A DNA stretch of 10,553 bases, taken from NCBI GenBank assembly GCA_043718985.1, contig JAYSUQ010000192.1:1-10553 (forward strand). Reading direction: 5' to 3'. Below, one piece after another: positions 1 through 6,499 of the stretch. The notes below the pieces were generated by a model. It was given only the letters and a program-made list of their open reading frames with translations, was not told where the DNA came from and ran no database searches. Numbering within the stretch: the stretch's first letter is position 1; each line of letters begins with the position of its first letter. The DNA comes from UBA4416 sp043718985. Its GTDB lineage: Bacteria; Bacteroidota; Bacteroidia; B-17B0; Aurantibacillaceae. Both the position numbers and the translations under genes were made by a program.

Positions 1-547
1 CAACCGTTGGATGAGTGCTTTTTGAATTAATAATTACAAAATTCGATGCAATATCTTCATCAATTGTTGTTTGGGTAAAAAAAGTATCAACAGTTTTAAA
101 TTCATCGGCGGGTATATTAAATACCTCGGCTGCTGTTTTAATAATTTGAACTTTTTGAGCCGTAAACTGATTATTGGTTTTTATTAATTCGTACATACGA
201 ACCAACACAATAATTTTTTGTTTTTGCGCCAGTGTTTTATTAATTTTTTTACAAATACCTAAAGTTTTAACTGAGTCTAATACCGATGTTAGTTTTACTC
301 GTTTAGGTTTTGCATCTACCTCTGTTGTTTCTGATTCTGTTAGTGGTTTTTCTTCTTTAGGTTCTTTATCTTCTTTGCCTTTTAAAAATGTATCGTATAG
401 TGCTAAATACTCAATTGTTTTGGCTTTGTTTAATTGAAATGCTAAAAAACTTTCTACAAAACCGCGTTCAGCATCTCCACCACCATCATCTTGCTTGGCA
501 ATAATGGCAAATAATTGCATTAGGGCTTTTAAAATTTCCTCGCTCAT
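1..547 (-). CDS. N-terminal part of a TerB-like domain protein, possibly a large ABC-ATPase fusion (runs off the window)
   Basis: An open minus-strand frame starts at the ATG at 547-545 (MSEEILKALMQLFAIIAKQD) and stays open for about 182 codons to the window edge, so only the N-terminus is present. The visible part is soluble and mostly helical. It has two helical blocks separated by a charged, low-complexity linker rich in Lys, Glu and Thr (about residues 55-85). The second block has the pattern of a TerB-like domain: a helix ending in KIIVLVRMYELI, then an acidic and hydrophobic helix ending in AAEVFNIPADEF. From memory, Bacteroidota carry long proteins that start this way and continue into an ATP-binding cassette ATPase; that identity cannot be tested because the rest is missing. 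It lies 88 nt past the last gene of the signalling block, beyond a strong hairpin, so it is probably a separate transcript. The reading frame is secure, the family call is moderate and the function is unknown. Confidence 0.55.
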   Translation of the reverse strand, partial: MSEEILKALMQLFAIIAKQDDGGGDAERGFVESFLAFQLNKAKTIEYLALYDTFLKGKEDKEPKEEKPLTESETTEVDAKPKRVKLTSVLDSVKTLGICKKINKTLAQKQKIIVLVRMYELIKTNNQFTAQKVQIIKTAAEVFNIPADEFKTVDTFFTQTTIDEDIASNFVIINSKSTHPTV

Positions 548-578
548 GTTTTTTTATTGTAAAAGTAATTTCAATCAA

Positions 579-614
579 AAAACACAAAAATTAATTAAAT
601 AATTTTTGTGTTTT
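579..614 (-). terminator. Perfect 15-bp inverted repeat, likely terminator of the signalling operon
   Basis: The arms 579-593 and 600-614 are perfect reverse complements around a 6-nt loop. Read on the minus strand, the stem lies 22 nt beyond the stop of the last siaC-like gene and its 3' arm runs straight into a T-rich tract. This suits an intrinsic terminator between that gene and the gene starting at 547. The stem has only two G/C pairs, unusual for an intrinsic terminator. Because the arms are A-rich and T-rich at their outer ends, it could also work in the other direction. Confidence 0.55.
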
Positions 615-635
615 AATTTATAGTGCAAACTATTT

Positions 636-1013
636 TTAGTACGGTAACATTGTAAATGGTATGCTAACTAACTCCGAGTATTCTTCACCAGCTTCTTGCA
701 TATCATCATCATCTTTATCAAAATGCCAGTTAACTGTAATTTTAGAGCTTTTTTCTTCGGCAATACTATCTAAAACCATTAAAATATCGAGTAACAATTT
801 TGATGATGCTGTATTAAAATATTCTAACTTAATATCAAAATTCATTTCTGCGTTTGGATTTTCGCCATATGCATTTAACCAATCTAAAGTTGGTTTATAA
901 AATGTTACAACATCCTCGGGTAACGAGCGGCCTGTCATCGAAAAAATATTTGCTCCTTTATCTAAAATAATTGTTGGTGTGTCTTCTGATGCTTGAATTT
1001 GGTACGTTTCCAT
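636..1013 (-). CDS. siaC: SiaC-family (DUF1987) regulatory phosphoprotein, canonical copy
   Basis: This 125-residue protein matches the SiaC/DUF1987 family over its full length. Visible marks are an N-terminal strand pair ending in MTGRSLPED, the helix FYKPTLDWL, the switch motif LEYFNTASSKLLLDIL, and the C-terminal NWHFDKDDDDMQEAGEEY block followed by IPFTML. In P. aeruginosa SiaC the phosphorylated residue is Thr68. Here the Thr of the NTASS motif is also residue 68, so it is the likely phospho-acceptor. SiaC proteins are cytoplasmic substrates of a SiaB kinase and a SiaA PP2C phosphatase, and pass the phospho-state to a partner enzyme. The gene is the last of the block, 45 nt after a SiaB-like kinase gene, which suggests that pair works together. 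It keeps the acidic C-terminal motif that the other copy (2218-2616) has largely lost, so I treat it as the canonical switch protein. The family is well supported; the partner enzyme is unknown. Confidence 0.88.
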   Translation of the reverse strand: METYQIQASEDTPTIILDKGANIFSMTGRSLPEDVVTFYKPTLDWLNAYGENPNAEMNFDIKLEYFNTASSKLLLDILMVLDSIAEEKSSKITVNWHFDKDDDDMQEAGEEYSELVSIPFTMLPY

Positions 1014-1058
1014 AGTTATATGTTTTTTAAATTTGTATGTTTATTATTTAATTTATTA

Positions 1059-1613
1059 TTATTCGGCAACCGATGCTAGTTTTGAAATTTTTGTAAACAA
1101 TGTGAAGTAAGACACGTTCTCTGTTAAATTATCAAATTGATAGTGTAATTTATTTTCTGATTTACGAGCCATATCTACAAATCCTAAGCCTGCGCCACCA
1201 ACTTCAGATACTGTTGAGTTTAATCGCAATTCTTTAAATAATTGCTTTAATCCATCTTTATCTTTAGAGTTTACTAAATCTAATTTTGCTTTAACGCCCT
1301 CAACATTTTTATTTACTATTGGATTACCGCTAATAACCATGTAATCGTCTTTAGTTTCGCCAACCATAAAAATGGCGGTTTTATAATCAATACCATCAAC
1401 GTGTTGGTGCTTACATATGTTTTGTAAAGCCTCAACCATAACGTTATATATTTTTTTTCGAACGCCCGGTTCAACACCATCATTGGTTAAATTACGCTCC
1501 GTCATCGATAAAACACTTTTTGTAATATCTTGATTAAATTCACCTTCGTAAATCATAATCAAATTGTTTTCATTCATTACCTGATGAAATTCGTATACAT
1601 ATTTTAATTCCAT
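1059..1613 (-). CDS. siaB: SiaB-family (DUF6272) GHKL-type protein kinase, copy 1
   Basis: This 184-residue protein is the size and layout of SiaB: a single GHKL ATP-binding domain without a dimerisation or receiver domain. The N box is visible as VEALQNICKH, with Glu61, Asn65 and His69 on one helix face. A SGNP motif sits at 95-98 and the glycine-rich ATP-lid region GGAGLGFVDMAR at 139-150. In P. aeruginosa SiaB phosphorylates SiaC on a threonine, so the expected substrate is one or both SiaC-like proteins encoded nearby. The gene starts 3 nt after the stop of the kinase gene at 1617-2171, so translation is probably coupled. It shares with that kinase an ITKS...L..TER segment near residues 30-40, the N box and the AGLG motif, which indicates tandem duplication. 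An anti-sigma-like role without kinase activity is possible, but the order of genes favours SiaC phosphorylation. Confidence 0.87.
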   Translation of the reverse strand: MELKYVYEFHQVMNENNLIMIYEGEFNQDITKSVLSMTERNLTNDGVEPGVRKKIYNVMVEALQNICKHQHVDGIDYKTAIFMVGETKDDYMVISGNPIVNKNVEGVKAKLDLVNSKDKDGLKQLFKELRLNSTVSEVGGAGLGFVDMARKSENKLHYQFDNLTENVSYFTLFTKISKLASVAE

Positions 1614-1616
1614 AGT

Positions 1617-2171
1617 TTAGTGTTTTTGAGATTGATTAACAGATGTTTTTAAAGTAAAATATGAATAAGTTTCGTCTACTTTTTTAAAATCATATTCTAA
1701 TTTATTACCCGATTTTTTTGCAATATCTATTAAGCCTAAACCTGCCGTACCTTTTGAGCTCATTTGGTACTCGGCAATTAAACGTTTGTATAATTCAGAT
1801 AGCTCTTCTTTATTCATAACATTTACGGCTAATAGTTTGTTGGTTAACTCATTAATATTATCATTTAACACAAGGTTTCCCGAGTAAATATGATAAACCT
1901 CATCTTGTTTACCTACCATAAACAAAGCATCAAACTCGGGATTGTTTTTTTCTTCGGTATGCTTGCTAATGTTTTGCAAACACTCAACCATAATGTTAAA
2001 TATCTTTTTTTTAGTGCTTATTTCAACACCATCAACATCCATTTTTCTTTCGGTTAGGTTTAGTAACGACTTTGTAATTTCTTGTGTTACATGCCCTTTA
2101 TACGAAAGCATAAATTGATGCTCACGCATTTTTGTGCTTAATAGTTTCACAAAATTTAAATTAGTTTCCAT
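1617..2171 (-). CDS. siaB: SiaB-family (DUF6272) GHKL-type protein kinase, copy 2
   Basis: This is a second 184-residue SiaB-like kinase, the same length as its neighbour downstream and related along the whole chain. The N box is VECLQNISKH, with Glu63, Asn67 and His71. A YSGNLV segment lies at 96-101 and the glycine-rich lid GTAGLGLIDIAKK starts at 141. Catalytic features look intact, so nothing suggests decay. It follows the divergent SiaC-like gene by 46 nt and precedes the other kinase by 3 nt, giving the order C-B-B-C. The simplest reading is that each kinase serves the SiaC-like protein beside it, but cross-phosphorylation or kinase heterodimers are equally possible from sequence alone. 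The protein should be cytoplasmic; no signal peptide or membrane segment is seen. ATG at 2171 is the only sensible start, and the upstream spacer is A/T-rich without a clear Shine-Dalgarno site. Confidence 0.87.
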   Translation of the reverse strand: METNLNFVKLLSTKMREHQFMLSYKGHVTQEITKSLLNLTERKMDVDGVEISTKKKIFNIMVECLQNISKHTEEKNNPEFDALFMVGKQDEVYHIYSGNLVLNDNINELTNKLLAVNVMNKEELSELYKRLIAEYQMSSKGTAGLGLIDIAKKSGNKLEYDFKKVDETYSYFTLKTSVNQSQKH

Positions 2172-2217
2172 GGTTTGTTTTATTTTTTTTTGCGAATTGG
2201 TTAACTTGTTATAATTT

Positions 2218-2616
2218 TTATTTTGTAATTTTTATATTTATTTTAACATCGGTCATCTCTTCAATATTTTCAATTGTTTCAACTAAATCTTCGTCGTCTT
2301 CTTCGCTCACTATCCAATTAACAATAGTTTGTAATTTACTTAAATTATTAAGTTGGTTAATTTTAGTAAAAAAAGCAAATAGCATTTTTAATGATGCGGT
2401 ATTAAAGTACTGCAAATCTATTGTTAAGTTTAAAACATTATCAATACTACCCGTGTAATTTACAACAAAATTGTAGTAAGATTCAATAATAGGTTGGTAA
2501 AACTCGAACGGATTTTCAGGAACAGATTCTCCTTCAATAAAAAGGTTTAACTCATCAAATAAAAAATTTACTTGTGGGGTTTCAGATGTTTTTTGTATTA
2601 TTAAATTAGGGACCAT
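2218..2616 (-). CDS. siaC: SiaC-family (DUF1987) protein, divergent copy
   Basis: This 132-residue protein is a second SiaC/DUF1987 homologue. It keeps the N-terminal ETPQVNF strand, the EGESVPENPFEFYQP segment and the switch motif LQYFNTASLKMLF, where Thr73 matches the phospho-threonine of SiaC. It departs from the family after that. The usual W-H-Y/F-D segment before the acidic run is WIVSEEDDED here, and the C-terminus VKINIKITK replaces the normal hydrophobic-PF ending. An insertion of about five residues before the switch strand moves the Thr from 68 to 73. The gene starts 14 nt after the phosphatase gene and is followed by a SiaB-like kinase gene. Keeping the phospho-site while changing the rest suggests it is still switched but binds a different partner, or acts as a phosphate sink for the canonical copy. 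Family assignment is firm; the specialised role is inference. Confidence 0.8.
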   Translation of the reverse strand: MVPNLIIQKTSETPQVNFLFDELNLFIEGESVPENPFEFYQPIIESYYNFVVNYTGSIDNVLNLTIDLQYFNTASLKMLFAFFTKINQLNNLSKLQTIVNWIVSEEDDEDLVETIENIEEMTDVKINIKITK

Positions 2617-2630
2617 AATTTGTAAAAATA

Positions 2631-5231
2631 CTAAAATTTAATTCCAATTAACAGCACATCGTCCATTTGTTTATAAGAGCCTTGCCAATTTATAAATTCG
2701 GCATCAAATTGTGCTTTTACGTTTTGCATGGTTTCCATTTTAGTGTCTTCAATAATTTGACGCACTTTTTTACTCATAAATTTTTGCTTTCCTCCTACTC
2801 CACCAAACTGATCGGGTAAACCATCGGTATTAAAAATAATTGAATCGCCTTTTTTAAATTTAAAATGATGGTTTAAAAATGGTTGGCGTGTTTTGTAATG
2901 CATACCACCTATTGGGTATTTATCCGATTTTATTTCTTCAAAAACACCTTCCTTAATTACATAAAGTGGCCTGTGAGCACCTGCAAAATCAACCTCTAAG
3001 GTTTTGGTATTAATTTTAACAATAGCTACATCCATTCCGTCTTTACTTTCGCTTTCGCCAGTATCTTGTTTTAATTTTTGTTGCACTTCGGCGTGCATTA
3101 AATCTAAAATTTGGCCTGCATCTTTTAAATCGGTATTTAAACTCATTATTTGATTTAAACTAAAATAGCCAATAAAACTCATTAAAGCGCCAGGTACGCC
3201 GTGCCCTGTACAATCTACGGCTGCTACATAAACAATATCGCCTATTTGGTATATGTACGGAAAATCGCCACTTACAATATCTTTTGGTTTGTAGTACATA
3301 CACGAGTTTGAAAAGTGTGATAGTAACACTTCTTCGGTTGGCATTAACGAGCTTTGTATGCGGTACGAGTAATTTATACTTTCAGTAATTTTTTTATTTT
3401 TATCTAAAATTAATTCTTCATTTTGTTTTTGCTCAGTTATATCGTGTGCTACAACCAAAACGGTTTCTAACTGGCCGTTTGCATCAAACTCGGGTATGGC
3501 ATTAAAGCTATATATGTAAGTACCTTTTTCAGTAATGAGTTCTTTTTCGAAAAATAATTTTTCTACACACTCCTCCATTTTTTTTAAAATTTCGGTCCAA
3601 GCATCTATTAAGCCTTTGGGGTATTTGTCGCTTAATTCGCCTTTTAATTTTTTTATTTCACGCATTTTTAAGCCTGTTAATTCTTCAATTACAGGGTTTA
3701 CGTATATTATTTTCCCATCTAAATCAATACGTGTAATTAAATCGGGCGAGTTTTCTGATAAGGCTTGCATTTTTGCGCGTTTACGTTGCTCTTCTTCCCC
3801 TAATCGTTTTTCGGTAATATCGCGACTATTCATCACTAAGCCTTGCACTGCCTCATCGTGTATCATGTTTTTTAGGGTGCTTTCTAGCCAAATAACCTCA
3901 TCGTTTGCTTTAATATATCTAAACTGAAATGTTCTTATGCCGTGTGGTGTAGTTTTAACGTATTCAAAGTTTTCGGTAAATGATGCTGCATCTTCATGAT
4001 AAATTTTTGAAGATTTTTTACCTTCGTGCTCTACCCCTGGCTTATAGCCTAATATTGTAAACATTGATGGGCTTTCGTATTTGCGCCCACCTTCGGGTGT
4101 ATAAATAGATATTACCTCTGATGCGTTTTCGAGCAAGGCATTTTGTAATTTTTGAGCGTTATTAACTTCTATGATTTTTTCTTCGAGTTGTATGTTCGTT
4201 TTTTCTAAATCAATTTTAGAGGCTTCCATTTGCTCAGCATTTTCGCGTAACAACTGGCTTTGCTCTTGCAACTCGCTTCCCATTTTTTGCGACTCGTGTA
4301 ACAAATTAAGTGTTTGCTCATTAATGGTAATGTTAAAAATTGTTCGGGCAACAATATCACTCATCGAGTTTACAAAATTAATCGAATCTTGCTTTATGGC
4401 TCCCAACGATGCGAGTTCAATTGCGCCATACACTTTTTCGTTGGTAATTAATGGTACAATTAAAATAGCGCTTGGTTTTTTATCGCCTAATAATCCCGAT
4501 TTTATGGTTACATAGTTTTCGGGAATTTCTGTTCGGTAAATTGTATCGCCTTCAATAACCGATTGGCCAACTAAACCTTGCCCTAATTTAAATATTTTTT
4601 CGGTAGTTTTTTTTCGGTTAAAGGCATAGCTATTAACCATGTTTATGGTTGAGTATTTTTTGTTTTCGTTATTATGATTTACAACGTATAAAGCACCTTG
4701 CACTGCATCAATTTTTTTACATAAATAAACAATTAGCTCATCACTCATATCGTTAATAAGTGTGTGTTTTCGTAAAATATTTCCTACTTCGGTAATGCCA
4801 TTATTAATCCAATTTCTTTCTATTTCAACAGTTTGGTTAGTTATTAACGTTTGTCGCATTTTTAGTAATGCTTCGCCAATATTATCTTCGGGTTCAAATT
4901 TGGTAGTAAATTGGCTACTTTCAATTTCGTTTACAAAGGTTGTGTTTTTTCTATCAAGGTGTAAGCTTTTATCATATAACTGATTTAAAACCTCTAAATA
5001 TTTTAAAATTTTAACTGATGATAAATAAGCTATTAATGGCAAAATAATTGGCGCTAAGCAAACTATTGCATATAAGTAATTTGTTGTTATTAACTCAAAA
5101 AATGTTGGTTTTACATCGGTATTATTTGTATACATACAAATAAAATAACCAATTAAGGGAAATAATAATCCAAATAAAAAGGCCTTAATTAATAAAAAAA
5201 CTATTTCTCGTTGCTTGCTTAATACTTTCAT
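2631..5231 (-). CDS. Membrane-anchored GAF-PAS-PAS-PP2C (SpoIIE-type) serine/threonine phosphatase, SiaA-like
   Basis: This 866-residue protein begins with two membrane helices (about 11-33 and 50-71) joined by a loop of only about 17 residues, so there is little outside the membrane to sense with. A helical linker leads to a GAF domain (about 150-300), a coiled coil (about 305-362), two PAS domains (about 367-474 ending in RDITEKR, and 489-602 ending in HDITEQK), a signalling helix and a C-terminal PP2C/SpoIIE phosphatase (about 640-866). Metal-binding aspartates are visible: Asp656 in SGDF, Asp673 in VDCTGHGVPGA, Asp803 in NTDGLPDQ and Asp857/Asp858 in QMDDVLLIG. The catalytic set looks complete. 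By analogy with SiaA it should dephosphorylate the SiaC-like proteins encoded next to it; the first starts 14 nt downstream. The inputs are cytoplasmic, through GAF and PAS. It is much larger than Pseudomonas SiaA, which has a HAMP domain and no GAF or PAS. The PAS ligands cannot be read from sequence. Confidence 0.88.
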   Translation of the reverse strand: MKVLSKQREIVFLLIKAFLFGLLFPLIGYFICMYTNNTDVKPTFFELITTNYLYAIVCLAPIILPLIAYLSSVKILKYLEVLNQLYDKSLHLDRKNTTFVNEIESSQFTTKFEPEDNIGEALLKMRQTLITNQTVEIERNWINNGITEVGNILRKHTLINDMSDELIVYLCKKIDAVQGALYVVNHNNENKKYSTINMVNSYAFNRKKTTEKIFKLGQGLVGQSVIEGDTIYRTEIPENYVTIKSGLLGDKKPSAILIVPLITNEKVYGAIELASLGAIKQDSINFVNSMSDIVARTIFNITINEQTLNLLHESQKMGSELQEQSQLLRENAEQMEASKIDLEKTNIQLEEKIIEVNNAQKLQNALLENASEVISIYTPEGGRKYESPSMFTILGYKPGVEHEGKKSSKIYHEDAASFTENFEYVKTTPHGIRTFQFRYIKANDEVIWLESTLKNMIHDEAVQGLVMNSRDITEKRLGEEEQRKRAKMQALSENSPDLITRIDLDGKIIYVNPVIEELTGLKMREIKKLKGELSDKYPKGLIDAWTEILKKMEECVEKLFFEKELITEKGTYIYSFNAIPEFDANGQLETVLVVAHDITEQKQNEELILDKNKKITESINYSYRIQSSLMPTEEVLLSHFSNSCMYYKPKDIVSGDFPYIYQIGDIVYVAAVDCTGHGVPGALMSFIGYFSLNQIMSLNTDLKDAGQILDLMHAEVQQKLKQDTGESESKDGMDVAIVKINTKTLEVDFAGAHRPLYVIKEGVFEEIKSDKYPIGGMHYKTRQPFLNHHFKFKKGDSIIFNTDGLPDQFGGVGGKQKFMSKKVRQIIEDTKMETMQNVKAQFDAEFINWQGSYKQMDDVLLIGIKF

Positions 5232-5262
5232 GTGTATATAGTGGTATATATTATTTAGTAGC

Positions 5263-5724
5263 TTATTTTAATTTGAGTAGTTGAGCAACAAAAACATCGT
5301 TTAATTGTTTTATGACTTCAATTTTTTCGGTTGTAATTTTTTCGAAACTAGCCAATTCTATTACTGCTACTACATTGTTGTTTAGCGTAAAAGGATAAAT
5401 TAATAAATTAGTTGGCGAGCTGGTACCTAAGCCCGATAAAACGGTTAAATACCCATCGGGTATATTATCAATATTAATGTATTTACCGTCTTTAGCAACT
5501 TGCCCAGTAATACCTTCGCCAATTTCAATATCTAAATTTTCGCCTTCGGTTAAATGAAATGCATAACCTTCTGTAAATTTTAATAAGTGATTTTCAATAA
5601 CATAAATTGCTCCTTGTATGCAGTTTGCATCTTTAGCTAATGTCCATAAAAATTGCTGGCTTAACTCTTGTAAATTAGTTGCAGCTTGTATTTTTGAGCT
5701 TATGTTGGCTAAGTTATTTTCCAT
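5263..5724 (-). CDS. Stand-alone GAF-domain protein
   Basis: The 153 residues are one GAF domain and little else: an N-terminal helix, then QGAIYVI, the signature GEGITGQVAKDG (69-80), a PDGYLTVLSGLG segment (89-100) and VIELASF (121-127). No membrane segment, kinase or output domain is present, so the protein should be a small cytoplasmic sensor. Its GAF is clearly related to those in the phosphatase encoded 31 nt downstream and in the HAMP protein at the head of the block; all three share G-[EQ]-G-[LI]-x-GQ, P-x-x-Y, SGL and [AV]IE[LV]A. It could bind the same ligand and compete for or titrate it, or form GAF heterodimers with either membrane protein. GAF domains bind many small molecules (cyclic nucleotides, haem, amino acids, metals), and nothing here fixes the ligand. 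Confidence 0.82.
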   Translation of the reverse strand: MENNLANISSKIQAATNLQELSQQFLWTLAKDANCIQGAIYVIENHLLKFTEGYAFHLTEGENLDIEIGEGITGQVAKDGKYINIDNIPDGYLTVLSGLGTSSPTNLLIYPFTLNNNVVAVIELASFEKITTEKIEVIKQLNDVFVAQLLKLK

Positions 5725-5785
5725 TTTATTAAACTATACTTACTCTAATTATATTTGTTTTGATATTATTAAATTAACAAAAAAA

Positions 5786-6361
5786 TTAAATTAATTGTTT
5801 GTGCAACGATGTAATTAATTCGATAATTTGTTGTGTAGACGATACATTAATTGTTGGCATTAATTTAATTGCCGCATCGGGCATAGTTCGCATAGTGGCC
5901 TCGGTTGGGTTTTGAGCAACTACTGTTGCGCCTCGTAACGATGCTTTGTATAAACCCTCTGCCCCATCTGAGTTTGCGCCTGTAATTATTATACCTAACA
6001 TTTTATCGCGGTAAACGCTCGAAAACGTATCAAACGTTAAATCAATTGATGGGCGCGAAAACTTTACCATTTCATCGGTTGATAAGGCAAATGTGTTCCC
6101 TACTTCGGCGTATAAATGGTAATTTGATGGTGCTAAATAAACGCCGCCTGGTTTAATTTTATCCTTATCATTGGGCTCAACAACTACTTTGTTTGATTTA
6201 ATGTTTAATGCCTCAACAAAACCGTGGCGCACATGTTTTAAGCGGTGCAAACAAAACACAATTGGTATTTGAAAATTTTTAGGAATTGATGATAGTATTT
6301 GATTTACTACCGGAAAACTACCTGCAGAACCACCTATTACTATTACTCTAATGTTTTTCAC
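5786..6361 (-). CDS. cheB: CheB-type protein-glutamate methylesterase, catalytic domain only
   Basis: The 191 residues cover only the CheB catalytic domain; the N-terminal receiver domain of classical CheB is absent. The catalytic triad is visible: Ser12 in GGSAGS, His39 in CLHRL and Asp132 in GANSDGAEG. Other family marks are LAPSNYHL (76-83), RPSID (103-107) and AQNPTEATMRTMPDAA. The enzyme removes methyl groups from glutamates (or deamidates glutamines) on receptor coiled coils and opposes CheR, whose gene lies just upstream. Without a receiver domain it cannot be activated by CheA phosphorylation, so it must be constitutive or controlled by protein contacts. No CheA, CheW, CheY or MCP is encoded in view. 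The start is GTG at 6361; no ATG lies between it and an in-frame stop upstream, and the first strand KNIRVIVIGGSAG begins right after it. Confidence 0.9.
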   Translation of the reverse strand: MKNIRVIVIGGSAGSFPVVNQILSSIPKNFQIPIVFCLHRLKHVRHGFVEALNIKSNKVVVEPNDKDKIKPGGVYLAPSNYHLYAEVGNTFALSTDEMVKFSRPSIDLTFDTFSSVYRDKMLGIIITGANSDGAEGLYKASLRGATVVAQNPTEATMRTMPDAAIKLMPTINVSSTQQIIELITSLHKQLI

Positions 6362-6499
6362 TAATTTGTTAATGTGTTATTTAATTAAATTAACAAACCG
6401 AATATTACTTAAAATCAACAATAAATTAAGTTTATTGTTAGTTTTTAAACAAACTATTTGTTTCATGTTAATATTTATTCTTTTTAATTATTTTATTTT
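6362..6499 (-). repeat. cheR-cheB spacer with three successive inverted repeats
   Basis: This 138-nt spacer is the longest gap in the operon and has no open frame worth calling. It holds three perfect inverted repeats: arms 6365-6373/6389-6397 (9 bp, 15-nt loop), 6417-6425/6431-6439 (9 bp, 5-nt loop) and 6447-6453/6457-6463 (7 bp, 3-nt loop). All are AT-rich, and some of this is expected by chance in such DNA. None is followed by a good T-tract on the minus strand, so terminators are not clear. They may form RNA hairpins that partly uncouple cheR from the genes downstream. Confidence 0.35.

Noticed and set aside
174..437. Plus-strand open frame of 87 codons near the left edge
   Set aside because: It is antisense to the TerB-like reading frame, which is longer, open to the edge and has the composition of a real soluble protein.
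3535..3927. Plus-strand open frame of 130 codons within the phosphatase gene
   Set aside because: It overlaps the PAS-encoding part on the opposite strand, and the Ser/Phe-rich translation is typical of antisense frames here.
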